Shown here piece by piece: positions 1 to 8,164 of a DNA stretch of 64,000 nucleotides. How positions within the stretch are numbered: the first letter of the stretch is position 1; every line of letters begins with the position of its first letter. The notes beneath the pieces are model-generated. The model searched no databases, was not told the origin of the DNA, and saw nothing but the letters and a program-made list of their open reading frames with translations. The position numbers were made by a program, and so were the translations under genes. This DNA is from Paraburkholderia susongensis (lineage in GTDB: Bacteria > Pseudomonadota > Gammaproteobacteria > Burkholderiales > Burkholderiaceae), in assembly GCF_900177725.1 (NCBI RefSeq), contig NZ_FXAT01000009.1, forward strand, positions 124,001 to 188,000, written 5' to 3'.

Positions 1-2
1 CG

Positions 3-302
3 GCACAGACGCTCCACCCGGTGGCCGGCCAGGGCCTCAATCTCGGCTTGCGCGATGCGCATGCGCTCGCCGACGCGCTCTCGGCGGAAGGCCCGACGCC
101 GCTCGCACTCGCGACCTTCGCGCAACGCCGTGCGCTCGACCGGCGCTTGACGATCAGCGCGACCGACACGCTCGCGCGCCTCTTCACCGTCGACTTCGCT
201 CCGCTCGCGATCATGCGCGGTCTTGCGCTCACCGCGCTCGAATTCGTGCCGCCGGTCAAGACCGCGCTCGCCCGGCAAATGATGTTCGGCCAGCGCCGCT
301 AG
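3..302 (+). CDS. UbiH/UbiF/VisC-family FAD-dependent hydroxylase, C-terminal fragment (5' end outside window)
   Basis: The reading frame is open from the left edge (first whole codon at base 3) to a TAG at 300-302, so only the last ~99 residues are present. It opens with AQTLHPVAGQGLNLGLRD, the third FAD-contacting motif of the aromatic-ring hydroxylases that act on ubiquinone precursors at the inner membrane. The rest is the usual helical C-terminus (ALADAL, then a hydrophobic segment near FAPLAIMRGLALTALEF). The GTG at 21 is an internal valine of the motif, not a start. In Burkholderiaceae a gene of this family commonly lies just upstream of dusB (known context). Which ring position it hydroxylates (UbiH, UbiF or UbiI type) cannot be told from the fragment. 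Confidence 0.85.
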   Translation, partial: AQTLHPVAGQGLNLGLRDAHALADALSAEGPTPLALATFAQRRALDRRLTISATDTLARLFTVDFAPLAIMRGLALTALEFVPPVKTALARQMMFGQRR

Positions 303-346
303 AAGCGCTGCGCGGTTCTATGAATCGCGCCACTTTCATAGAAGAT

Positions 347-406
347 TTAACGGGTTACGGGACGCAGATGGCGGGTCCCGGCAATCCGTTAACGCTAAAC
401 TAGCGG
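347..406. other. Inverted repeats in the dusB-fis leader
   Basis: Between the hydroxylase stop and dusB, TTAACGG (347-353) is the reverse complement of CCGTTAA (386-392). An inner GGGAC/GTCCC pair lies between them, and a second short palindrome CGCTA-AAC-TAGCG follows at about 394-406. These could form a leader hairpin or an operator for the dusB-fis transcript. No clear sigma70 promoter was found beside them. Function is inferred only from symmetry. Confidence 0.35.
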
Positions 407-479
407 TTTTCCCTCGCATTTCGCGTTGCGTCGACCGTCACGATTGTCAAATGACCCGTCGCCAGCGCTCGCTCACGTC

Positions 480-1556
480 ATGCCCACTCTCGGCTCCCAC
501 AATCTGCGCAACAACCTGTTCGTCGCCCCGATGGCCGGCGTGACCGACCGGCCGTTCCGTCAGCTGTGCAAACGGCTCGGCGCGGGCTACGCGGTGTCGG
601 AAATGGTCGCCTCGAACGCACAGTTGTGGAAGAGCGAAAAGACGATGCGCCGCGCCAACCACACGGGCGAGGTCGAACCGATCGCCGTGCAGATCGCAGG
701 CGCGGACCCGGACATGATGGCGGAAGCCGCGCGCTACAACGTCGCGAACGGCGCACAGATCATCGACATCAACATGGGCTGCCCGGCCAAGAAGGTGTGC
801 AACGTCGCGGCGGGTTCGGCGCTGTTGCAGAACGAGCCGCTCGTGCAGCGCATCGTCGAGGCGGTCGTGAACGCGGTGGGCACCGGACCCGACGCGGTGC
901 CCGTCACGCTGAAAATCCGCACCGGCTGGAATCGCGAGAACAGGAATGCGCTCAACATCGCGCGGCTGGCGGAAGCGGCCGGCATTTCGATGCTGACCGT
1001 GCACGGCCGCACACGCGCCGACCTCTATCACGGCGAGGCCGAATACGACACCATCGCCGCGGTGAAGGCGGCGGTGCGCATTCCGGTCGTCGCGAACGGC
1101 GACATCACTTCGCCGCAGAAGGCGCGCGAAGTGCTCGCCGCCACCGGCGCGGACGCGATCATGATCGGCCGCGCCGCGCAGGGCCGCCCGTGGCTCTTTC
1201 GCGAAATCGAACATTTCCTGCGGACGGGCGAGCTGCTGCCGCCACCGCGCATCGACGAAATCCAGCAGGTGATGAACGAGCATCTCGAAGATCACTACGC
1301 TTTTTACGGGGAATTCACCGGTGTGCGCACTGCGCGCAAGCACATCGGCTGGTACACTCGCGGCCTTTCCGGCGCCAACGTGTTCCGGCATCGCATGAAT
1401 ACGCTGGACACCACGCGCGAACAACTCCTCGCCGTCAACGAGTTCTTCGACGCGCAAAAGGCGATCTCAGACCGCCTCGTCTACGTCGACGAATCACCCG
1501 GCAACCCCGGGCTCGACGAGCAAGGCGAGGACCACACCGACCGACTAGCAGCATGA
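480..1556 (+). CDS. dusB: tRNA-dihydrouridine synthase B
   Basis: FMN enzyme that reduces uridine to dihydrouridine in the tRNA D-loop, using NADPH. The 358-residue product begins an eight-stranded barrel with the FMN motif APMAGVTD (about residues 16-23). The catalytic cysteine lies in INMGCPAKKVC (Cys101). HGRTR and NGDI motifs and the phosphate-binding IGRAAQGRPW follow. I chose the ATG at 480 rather than the TTG at 426 because homologues begin just before the LFVAPMAGVTD strand; the extra upstream residues look like random leader translation. Its TGA overlaps the fis ATG by four bases (ATGA), so the two are translationally coupled, the dusB-fis arrangement known from enterobacteria. Confidence 0.96.
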   Translation: MPTLGSHNLRNNLFVAPMAGVTDRPFRQLCKRLGAGYAVSEMVASNAQLWKSEKTMRRANHTGEVEPIAVQIAGADPDMMAEAARYNVANGAQIIDINMGCPAKKVCNVAAGSALLQNEPLVQRIVEAVVNAVGTGPDAVPVTLKIRTGWNRENRNALNIARLAEAAGISMLTVHGRTRADLYHGEAEYDTIAAVKAAVRIPVVANGDITSPQKAREVLAATGADAIMIGRAAQGRPWLFREIEHFLRTGELLPPPRIDEIQQVMNEHLEDHYAFYGEFTGVRTARKHIGWYTRGLSGANVFRHRMNTLDTTREQLLAVNEFFDAQKAISDRLVYVDESPGNPGLDEQGEDHTDRLAA

Positions 1557-1786
1557 GCAAGAACAATATCGAACAATCCGTCCGCGAGAGCCTCGGCGTG
1601 TACTTCCAGGACCTCGACGGCTCCAATCCGCACGACGTCTACGACATGGTCATTTCGTGCGTAGAGAAACCCCTGCTCGAAGTGGTGCTCGAGCAGGCCG
1701 GCGGCAACCAGTCGCTGGCCGCCGAGTATCTCGGCATTAACCGCAACACGCTGCGCAAGAAGCTGCAACAGCACGGTTTGCTGTAG
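1553..1786 (+). CDS. fis: Nucleoid-associated DNA-bending protein Fis (short form)
   Basis: Homodimeric DNA-bending protein that shapes the nucleoid and activates rRNA and other growth-related promoters. The 77-residue product aligns with E. coli Fis from the helix A region (VRESLGVYFQDL) to the C-terminal helix-turn-helix (GINRNTLRKKL). It lacks roughly the first 20 residues of the E. coli protein, where the mobile beta-hairpin arms that contact DNA invertases lie (established for E. coli). The DNA-binding half is intact. The gene starts inside the dusB stop (ATGA overlap) and ends 58 bases before purH. A 77-79 residue length is, as far as I recall, usual for beta-proteobacteria, so this is not a truncation. 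Confidence 0.95.
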   Translation: MSKNNIEQSVRESLGVYFQDLDGSNPHDVYDMVISCVEKPLLEVVLEQAGGNQSLAAEYLGINRNTLRKKLQQHGLL

Positions 1787-1844
1787 CCTGGTGTAGTTTC
1801 CTCGCGCTCCTGCCACGTTTCCCCTTCGGCTTTTCGTCTTCATC

Positions 1845-3410
1845 ATGATCAAGCAAGCGCTCATCTCCGTTTCCGACAAGTCCGGCATCGTCGATTTCGC
1901 CAAATCGCTGTCGGACCTCGGCATCAAGATCCTGTCGACCGGCGGCACCGCGAAACTGCTCGCGGACGCGGGCCTGTCCGTCACCGAAGTCGCCGACTAC
2001 ACGGGCTTCCCGGAAATGCTCGACGGGCGCGTGAAAACGCTGCATCCGAAGGTGCACGGCGGCATCCTCGCGCGCCGCGATCTGCCCGAGCACATGGCCG
2101 CGCTCGAGAAGCACGGCATTCCGACCATCGACCTGCTGGTCGTGAACCTGTACCCGTTCGTGCAGACGGTGTCGAAAGAAGAGTGCTCACTCGAGGAAGC
2201 GATCGAGAACATCGACATCGGCGGCCCGACCATGCTGCGTTCGGCAGCGAAGAATCACCGCGACGTGACCGTGGTGGTCGACCCGGCCGACTACGCACTC
2301 GTGCTCGACGAAATGCGCGCGAACGGCAACACGGTGTCGTACAAGACGAACTTCCGCCTCGCGACCAAGGTGTACGCGCACACCGCGCAGTACGACGGCG
2401 CGATCACGAACTATCTGACGAGCCTGACCGACGAGTTGCAGCACGCGTCGCGCAACACGTACCCGGCCACCTTCAACATGGCGTTCGAGAAGGTGCAGGA
2501 CCTGCGCTATGGCGAAAACCCGCACCAGAGCGCGGCGTTCTACCGCGACCTCACGGTGCCGGCCGGCGCGCTCGCGAACTACAGCCAGTTGCAGGGCAAG
2601 GAACTGTCGTACAACAACATCGCCGATTCGGACGCGGCGTGGGAATGCGTGAAGACCTTCGACGCGCCGGCCTGCGTGATCGTGAAGCACGCGAATCCGT
2701 GCGGCGTCGCAGTCGGCGCGAATGCGCACGAGGCGTACTCGAAGGCGTTCCAGACCGATCCGACCTCGGCGTTCGGCGGCATCATCGCGTTCAACCGCGA
2801 AGTCGACGCAGCGGCCGCGCAGGCCGTCGCGAAGCAGTTCGTCGAAGTGCTGATCGCGCCGTCGTTCAGCGCCGAAGCGCGCCAGGTGTTCGCGGCGAAG
2901 CAGAACGTGCGCCTGCTCGAAATTGCGCTCGGCGCGGGTCATAACGCGTTCGATCTGAAGCGAGTGGGCGGCGGTCTGCTCATGCAGTCGCTCGATTCGA
3001 AGAACGTGCAGCCGCGCGAACTGCGCGTGGTCACGAAGCGTCATCCGACGCCGAAGGAAATGGACGATCTGCTGTTTGCATGGCGCGTCGCGAAGTACGT
3101 GAAGTCGAACGCGATCGTGTTCTGCGCGAACGGCATGACGCTCGGCGTCGGCGCGGGCCAGATGAGCCGCGTGGACTCGGCGCGCATCGCGAGCATCAAG
3201 GCGCAGAATGCCGGGCTAACGCTGACTGGCTCGGCGGTTGCGTCGGACGCGTTCTTCCCGTTCCGCGACGGTCTCGACGTGGTCGTGGCCGCGGGCGCGA
3301 CCTGCGTGATCCAGCCGGGCGGTTCGGTGCGCGACGACGAAGTGGTCAGCGCAGCCGACGAGCACAACATCGCGATGGTGCTGACCGGCGTGCGTCACTT
3401 CCGTCATTGA
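1845..3410 (+). CDS. purH: Bifunctional AICAR transformylase / IMP cyclohydrolase
   Basis: Carries out the last two steps of de novo purine synthesis: formylation of AICAR with 10-formyl-THF, then ring closure to IMP. The 521 residues show the N-terminal MGS-like cyclohydrolase domain (ISVSDKSG and LSTGGTAKLL near the start) and the C-terminal transformylase domain. The transformylase Lys-His pair lies in VKHANPCG (Lys281, His282). The usual C-terminus DGLDVVVAAGATCVIQPGGS is complete. The length matches the family (about 520-530). It lies downstream of dusB-fis on the same strand and is followed by a strong terminator at 3485-3520. Confidence 0.97.
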   Translation: MIKQALISVSDKSGIVDFAKSLSDLGIKILSTGGTAKLLADAGLSVTEVADYTGFPEMLDGRVKTLHPKVHGGILARRDLPEHMAALEKHGIPTIDLLVVNLYPFVQTVSKEECSLEEAIENIDIGGPTMLRSAAKNHRDVTVVVDPADYALVLDEMRANGNTVSYKTNFRLATKVYAHTAQYDGAITNYLTSLTDELQHASRNTYPATFNMAFEKVQDLRYGENPHQSAAFYRDLTVPAGALANYSQLQGKELSYNNIADSDAAWECVKTFDAPACVIVKHANPCGVAVGANAHEAYSKAFQTDPTSAFGGIIAFNREVDAAAAQAVAKQFVEVLIAPSFSAEARQVFAAKQNVRLLEIALGAGHNAFDLKRVGGGLLMQSLDSKNVQPRELRVVTKRHPTPKEMDDLLFAWRVAKYVKSNAIVFCANGMTLGVGAGQMSRVDSARIASIKAQNAGLTLTGSAVASDAFFPFRDGLDVVVAAGATCVIQPGGSVRDDEVVSAADEHNIAMVLTGVRHFRH

Positions 3411-3484
3411 TGTCGAGTGTTTTGGCAACGGCTGCTTCGTCATAGCGCGGTGAGGCGGCAGTTGCGGCGAATGAGTGATTGCAG

Positions 3485-3520
3485 AAAAACGGCCCGACGG
3501 GTTTTCCCGCCGGGCCGTTT
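3485..3520 (+). terminator. Intrinsic terminator after purH
   Basis: Inverted repeat CGGCCCGACGGG / CCCGCCGGGCCG around a TTTT loop, with one internal A-C mismatch, preceded by A5 and followed by TTT. It lies 74 bases after the purH stop and before ruvC. Confidence 0.8.
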
Positions 3521-3534
3521 GCTTTGGTGCCGAT

Positions 3535-3564
3535 GCTGGTGCTGGTGCTAGTGCTAGTGCTGGC
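3535..3564. repeat. Hexanucleotide tandem repeat upstream of ruvC
   Basis: Five consecutive 6-base units reading GCTGGT, GCTGGT, GCTAGT, GCTAGT and GCTGGC lie between the purH terminator and ruvC. Translated in the ruvC frame they give an LV repeat, but nothing supports translation there. The tract could vary in length by slippage. Confidence 0.6.
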
Positions 3565-3691
3565 CGCGCTGGCCTCCTTGCCTCGCTCCAACAGTTTTTA
3601 TTCCACCGCCGGCGTCGCTCGCGGACCGCCGCGCACCGCGTTCGTTGTAGTATCGCAGGCACCTGATTTTTTATCGCATGTGCGGCACCTC

Positions 3692-4234
3692 ATGAGAATT
3701 CTCGGCATCGACCCCGGCTTGCGCGTGACCGGCTTCGGCGTGATCGACCAACACGGCCACACGCTGAGCTACGTCGCGAGCGGCGTCATCAAGACGGCCG
3801 ACGCCGATCTGCCCTCGCGTCTCGGCACCATCTTCGACGGCATTTCGACCTTGATCCGCCAGCATTCGCCGGATCAGGCGTCGATCGAAAAAGTGTTCGT
3901 CAACGTCAATCCGCAGTCGACGCTGCTGCTCGGCCAGGCGCGCGGCGCGGCGATCTGCGGGCTGGTTGCAGGGGGCGTGCCGGTCGCCGAATACACGGCG
4001 CTGCAACTGAAGCAGGCGGTGGTCGGCTACGGCCGCGCGACCAAGGAGCAGATGCAGCAGATGGTCGTGCGGCTGCTGAGCCTCTCCGGCGTGCCCAGTA
4101 CCGATGCCGCCGACGCGCTCGGCATGGCGATCTGCCATGCGCACGGCGGCTCGACGCTAAGCACGCTCGGCGGCATCGCGCCTTCCCTCGCGAAGAAAGG
4201 ACTGCGCGTGCGGCGCGGGCGGCTGGTGGGATAG
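3692..4234 (+). CDS. ruvC: Holliday junction endonuclease RuvC
   Basis: Dimeric Mg2+-dependent resolvase that nicks two opposed strands of the Holliday junction after RuvAB branch migration. The 180-residue product begins MRILGIDPG, placing the first catalytic aspartate at residue 7. The remaining acidic residues of the RNase H-like fold lie in ASIEKVFVN and the C-terminal TDAADALGMAICHA. I chose the ATG at 3692 because RILGIDPG is the universal N-terminus. The frame is open back to 3479, but that extension crosses a terminator and a repeat. ruvC, ruvA and ruvB follow in that order on one strand; ruvA starts about 100 bases later. Confidence 0.97.
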   Translation: MRILGIDPGLRVTGFGVIDQHGHTLSYVASGVIKTADADLPSRLGTIFDGISTLIRQHSPDQASIEKVFVNVNPQSTLLLGQARGAAICGLVAGGVPVAEYTALQLKQAVVGYGRATKEQMQQMVVRLLSLSGVPSTDAADALGMAICHAHGGSTLSTLGGIAPSLAKKGLRVRRGRLVG

Positions 4235-4336
4235 CGCAGGAGCGGCTTGCGGCTCAGCTTGCGCAATTACCCCTCGCGCCGCCGACACGCTGCGCTACAC
4301 TCGCCCTTCTCACAGACTCTCTCGATTGAATCCGCC

Positions 4337-4918
4337 ATGATCGGTCGCATTGCCGGCGTTCTGCTGGAAAAAAACCCGCCGCATCTGCTCGTCGACTGCA
4401 ACGGCGTCGGCTACGAAGTGGACGTGCCGATGAGCACGTTCTACAACCTGCCCTCGAACGGCGAACGCGTCGTCCTGCTCACGCAGATGATCGTGCGCGA
4501 GGACGCCCATCTGCTGTACGGCTTCGGCACGGCGCAGGAACGCTCGACCTTCCGCGAACTACTGAAAATTTCCGGCATCGGCGCGCGCATGGCGCTCGCG
4601 GTGCTCTCGGGCATGAGCGTGCACGAACTCGCGCAAACGGTGACGATGCAGGACGCGGCGCGCCTCACGCGCGTGCCGGGCATCGGCAAGAAGACCGCGG
4701 AGCGGCTGCTGCTCGAACTGAAAGGCAAGCTCGGCGCCGACCTCGGCGCGATGGCGGGTGCCGCATCGGCGTCCGATCACGCGTCCGACATCCTCAACGC
4801 CCTGCTCGCGCTCGGCTACTCCGAGAAAGAAGCGCTCGCGGCGATCAAGAACGTGCCGGCCGGCACCGGCGTGTCCGAAGGCATCAAGCTCGCGTTGAAG
4901 GCGCTGTCGAAGGCTTGA
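4337..4918 (+). CDS. ruvA: Holliday junction branch migration protein RuvA
   Basis: Tetrameric junction-recognition subunit that loads RuvB on DNA. The 193 residues contain the N-terminal OB fold (MIGRIAGVLLEKNPPHLLVD), then two helix-hairpin-helix motifs (LKISGIGARMALAVL and LTRVPGIGKKTAERLL). A linker follows, then the C-terminal three-helix RuvB-binding domain (DILNALLALGYSEKEA). The start at 4337 gives the standard MIGRIxG opening. ruvB follows after a 121-base gap in which I see no terminator, so cotranscription with ruvB is likely. Confidence 0.97.
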   Translation: MIGRIAGVLLEKNPPHLLVDCNGVGYEVDVPMSTFYNLPSNGERVVLLTQMIVREDAHLLYGFGTAQERSTFRELLKISGIGARMALAVLSGMSVHELAQTVTMQDAARLTRVPGIGKKTAERLLLELKGKLGADLGAMAGAASASDHASDILNALLALGYSEKEALAAIKNVPAGTGVSEGIKLALKALSKA

Positions 4919-5039
4919 TGCGCGAGCCGGCGCGTCTTCCACGCTGCGCGCGCCGCACCTCGCGGCCGGCCCCCATCACACGCGCCACGCGCACGCTTCC
5001 TGGCGTCTTCCCGCGAGCCGCGCGCGGTACAATGACCGG

Positions 5040-6101
5040 ATGATCGAAACCGACAAACTCGCCGCCGAGCGCATCATTGCGGCCACGCCCGTCTCGCCGA
5101 ACGAAGAAGCGTTCGAGCGCGCGTTGCGCCCGCGCCAGCTCGAAGAATATGTCGGGCAGGAAAAAGTACGCGGCCAGCTAGAGATTTTCATCGAGGCCGC
5201 GAAGCGCCGTTCCGAGTCGCTCGACCACGTGCTGCTGTTCGGGCCGCCCGGCCTCGGCAAGACCACGCTCGCGCACATCATCGCGCGCGAGATGGGCGTC
5301 AATCTGCGGCAAACGTCGGGGCCGGTGCTCGAACGCGCGGGCGACCTCGCCGCGCTGCTCACCAATCTCGAAGCGAACGACGTGCTCTTCATCGACGAAA
5401 TCCACCGGCTCTCGCCGGTCGTCGAAGAAATTCTGTACCCGGCGCTCGAGGATTATCAGATCGACATCATGATCGGCGAAGGGCCGGCCGCGCGCAGCGT
5501 GAAGCTCGACCTGCAGCCGTTCACGCTGGTCGGCGCGACCACGCGCGCGGGCATGCTGACCAATCCGCTGCGCGACCGCTTCGGCATCGTCGCGCGGCTC
5601 GAGTTCTACAACGCCCAGGAACTCGCGCGCATCGTCACGCGTTCGGCGTCGCTGCTTCAAGCGCAGATTCATCCCGACGGCGCGTTCGAAATCGCGCGGC
5701 GCGCACGCGGCACGCCGCGTATCGCGAACCGCCTGCTGCGGCGCGTGCGCGACTTCGCCGAAGTGAAGGCCGACGGCAACATCACCGCGCAGGTGGCCGA
5801 CGCCGCGCTTCGCATGCTCGATGTCGACGCGGTCGGCTTCGACCTGATGGACCGTAAGCTGCTCGAAGCGATCCTGCACAAGTTCGACGGCGGCCCGGTC
5901 GGCGTCGACAATCTTGCCGCGGCGATCGGCGAGGAGCGCGACACGATCGAAGACGTGCTCGAACCGTATCTGATCCAGCAGGGTTTCCTGCAGCGCACGC
6001 CGCGCGGCCGCGTCGCCACGCTCCTGACCTACCGGCATTTCGGCCTCGCCGCACCGGATTCGTCGAGTGCGCTGCCCGGCCTGTGGGATTCGGCAAGCTG
6101 A
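5040..6101 (+). CDS. ruvB: Holliday junction branch migration ATPase RuvB
   Basis: AAA+ motor that drives branch migration as hexameric rings flanking RuvA. The 353 residues show Walker A GPPGLGKTT (about 68-76), Walker B LFIDEIHRL, a sensor/arginine-finger region (RAGMLTNPLRDRFG), and the C-terminal winged-helix domain (TPRGRVATLLTYRHFG). The length fits the family. The ATG at 5040 gives the usual MIETDKLAAER opening. It is the last gene of the ruvCAB run and is followed after 43 bases by an unrelated oxygenase-family gene. Confidence 0.98.
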   Translation: MIETDKLAAERIIAATPVSPNEEAFERALRPRQLEEYVGQEKVRGQLEIFIEAAKRRSESLDHVLLFGPPGLGKTTLAHIIAREMGVNLRQTSGPVLERAGDLAALLTNLEANDVLFIDEIHRLSPVVEEILYPALEDYQIDIMIGEGPAARSVKLDLQPFTLVGATTRAGMLTNPLRDRFGIVARLEFYNAQELARIVTRSASLLQAQIHPDGAFEIARRARGTPRIANRLLRRVRDFAEVKADGNITAQVADAALRMLDVDAVGFDLMDRKLLEAILHKFDGGPVGVDNLAAAIGEERDTIEDVLEPYLIQQGFLQRTPRGRVATLLTYRHFGLAAPDSSSALPGLWDSAS

Positions 6102-6144
6102 ACTGCCGATACCGCCGACCCAGCCGACAGCGAGGCCGATCAGG

Positions 6145-7155
6145 ATGTCCGACCAGACACAACAACCGGGCTCGTCAGGTAACGCATCAGGCAACCCCTC
6201 AGGCAACGCTCCCGGCACGCCCCCTGTCAACCCGGCCGGCGATCCATCCGGCAACTTCGCACAGCGGCTCACCCACCGCGTCCGCTCGAAACTGGCCGCC
6301 GGCGTCACGCATCTGACGACCGGCAGCGGCCCCGTACTCGACTATTCATCGCCACCGGGCGACCCCGGCCTCTTCGGGCCCGACTCCGTCTGCTGGAAAG
6401 TGCACGCGGACTTCACGTCGATGATGACGGGCGGCATCAGCGCGCTGCTGCTCCAGGCGCTGCACCCGCTCGCGCTCGCCGGCGTGTGGGATCACTCGAC
6501 CTTTCGCACCGACATTCTCGGCCGGCTGCGCCGCACGGCAACTTTCATCGCGGGCACGACGTACGGCAGCCAGCGCGATGCGCTCGCGCTGATCGAGCGC
6601 GTGAAGCGTATTCACCTCGACGTGAGCGGCGTCGCGCCGGACGGCCAGTCGTATCAGGCGAGCGAACCGGCGCTGCTGACGTGGGTGCATGTCGCGGAAG
6701 TATCGAGTTTCATGACCGCGCATCTGCGCTATGTGAATCCAGTGCTGTCCGTCGCCGCGCAGGATCAATACTTCGCGGAAACCGCGCGCATCGCGGAGAT
6801 GCTCGGCGCGACCGACATTCCGCGCTCGCGCGCCGGGATCGAGGCCTACCTGCTGGCCATGCAGCCCGCGCTGGTCGCAAGCGAGCGCACTCGTGAAGTC
6901 GTGAGGATTCTGATGAACGCACCGGCGCCGAGTCTCGCGATGCGGCCCGCCGGTACGCTAATGCTCAACGCTGGCGTCGATCTGCTGCCGGACTGGGCGC
7001 AAACCATGCTCGATCTCGATCGTTACGCGGCGCTGCGCCGTACGTTTGTGCGACCTGGCGTGCGGCTCGTCGCGCCGGTGATCCGCTGGGCGCTGGTCAA
7101 TGGCGTGTCGAAGCGCGCGCGCCGGCGAGCGGCTGCGGCGCGGAAGCCGGATTGA
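6145..7155 (+). CDS. MpaB/DUF2236-family oxygenase-like protein
   Basis: The 336-residue protein belongs to the family that includes latex-clearing rubber oxygenase and MpaB-type membrane oxygenases, recognised from SVCWKVHADF, the signature LLLQALHPLALAGVWDHS and the central WVHVAEVSSF. In studied members histidines coordinate heme or a metal (family knowledge). The substrate here is unknown. The first ~35 residues are a low-complexity Ser/Gly/Asn/Pro stretch (SGNASGNPSGNAPGTPP) likely to be disordered. The ATG at 6145 follows AGGAT; the frame is open to 6067 but that overlaps the ruvB end. It is convergent with the phosphatase gene to the right. Confidence 0.85.
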   Translation: MSDQTQQPGSSGNASGNPSGNAPGTPPVNPAGDPSGNFAQRLTHRVRSKLAAGVTHLTTGSGPVLDYSSPPGDPGLFGPDSVCWKVHADFTSMMTGGISALLLQALHPLALAGVWDHSTFRTDILGRLRRTATFIAGTTYGSQRDALALIERVKRIHLDVSGVAPDGQSYQASEPALLTWVHVAEVSSFMTAHLRYVNPVLSVAAQDQYFAETARIAEMLGATDIPRSRAGIEAYLLAMQPALVASERTREVVRILMNAPAPSLAMRPAGTLMLNAGVDLLPDWAQTMLDLDRYAALRRTFVRPGVRLVAPVIRWALVNGVSKRARRRAAAARKPD

Positions 7156-7210
7156 TAGAACCTGCGTGAGCCGCAGTGCTCGTGCGCGCCGTGAAGCTCA
7201 CGGCACCGGG

Positions 7211-7274
7211 GCGTTGAAGCGCTGAAGCGCTGAGGCACTGAGGCGCTGAAGCACTGAGACACTGAAGCGCTGAG
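7211..7274. repeat. Eight-unit, 8-bp degenerate tandem repeat
   Basis: Eight head-to-tail 8-base units of consensus GCRCTGAR (GCGTTGAA, GCGCTGAA, GCGCTGAG, GCACTGAG, GCGCTGAA, GCACTGAG, ACACTGAA, GCGCTGAG). They fill half of the 143-base gap between the convergent oxygenase-family and phosphatase genes. No clear intrinsic terminator lies in the gap. An 8-bp period is not coding and suggests slippage-driven expansion. Confidence 0.85.
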
Positions 7275-7298
7275 ACAGGCCTCGTCGCTCCACCCAGC

Positions 7299-7973
7299 TT
7301 ACCGCCCCGGCTCCGGCACCTTCCTGAAGCCATCATCGGCCGCACTCGCCGGGTCGAGATGCGCGACGTCCGCCCACGACACGATTGTCGCGTGACCATT
7401 ATCGAAGTCCACGACGTTCACGCTCGTGTTCAGCAGCGCGTAGTCGCGTGGCGCGTCGAGCGGCAGACCGGCCGCAAAGCGGCGCACGCAGTCGAGCACG
7501 CCGCCATGCGCAACACAGGCGATCCGTCCGCCCGGATGCGCGGCAACAAGCGGCTCGATCGCATGGACGACGCGGTGGTAGAACACGCGCTGCGACTCGC
7601 CTTCGGGCGGCGAGAAACCGGGATCGCGGGTTTGCCACTGCGCGTATTCGTCGGGGAAACGCAGTGCGATTTCGTCGCTGTCGTGTCCCTGAAACGCACC
7701 GTACGAGCGCTCGCGCAAGCCCTCGCGCAACTGCAGCGGCAAGCCGAGCGCATCGGCGATTGGTTGCGCGGTCTGCTGCGCGCGCTGCAGATCGCTCGAA
7801 TAGATCGCGTCGAGCCGCGCGCCCTGCTTCACCTCTTGCGTGATGCGTTGCGCGAGACATTGCGCCTGCGCGAGCCCCGTCGTCGCGAGCGGAATGTCGA
7901 TGTGACCTTGAATGCGCTTGATGCGGTTCCAGTCGGTCTCGCCGTGCCGGATAAACAGAATCTGCGTCGTCAT
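7299..7973 (-). CDS. Histidine phosphatase family protein (phosphoglycerate mutase-like)
   Basis: Phosphohistidine enzyme of branch 1. The 224 residues carry FIRHGETDWN near the N-terminus (RHG with the nucleophilic His10), the second arginine in YSSDLQRAQQTA, the acidic donor in LREGLRERSYGAFQG, and the late catalytic histidine in CVAHGGVL. Members hydrolyse phosphoesters from sugars to nucleotides and cobalamin precursors, so the substrate is not assigned; the often-used gpmB label is only homology. It is third in the minus-strand run tyrS-dtd-phosphatase, about 190 bases after dtd. Confidence 0.92.
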   Translation of the reverse strand: MTTQILFIRHGETDWNRIKRIQGHIDIPLATTGLAQAQCLAQRITQEVKQGARLDAIYSSDLQRAQQTAQPIADALGLPLQLREGLRERSYGAFQGHDSDEIALRFPDEYAQWQTRDPGFSPPEGESQRVFYHRVVHAIEPLVAAHPGGRIACVAHGGVLDCVRRFAAGLPLDAPRDYALLNTSVNVVDFDNGHATIVSWADVAHLDPASAADDGFRKVPEPGR

Positions 7974-8164
7974 GAGATGGGAGTAGAGGCGCCGTTCGCC
8001 GGTTATGCCGAGCCGCTATTGTCGCAAAAAGCGACGGCCGCGCCCGGGTTGCGGCGACGGCGCGCTGGAACGCGATTCGACTGAATCGCGCGCAAGTGAG
8101 GTACCTGAGCGGCGCAACCGGGCACGATTGAACGCACCCGCAATCGGCGCGCGTTAGAACTCGC

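Noticed and set aside
3479..3691. N-terminal extension of RuvC (about 70 residues with an LV repeat resembling a signal peptide)
   Set aside because: It spans the purH terminator and a hexanucleotide repeat; RuvC universally begins at RILGIDPG.
7211..7274. CRISPR array
   Set aside because: Units are 8 bases with no spacers and no cas genes nearby.
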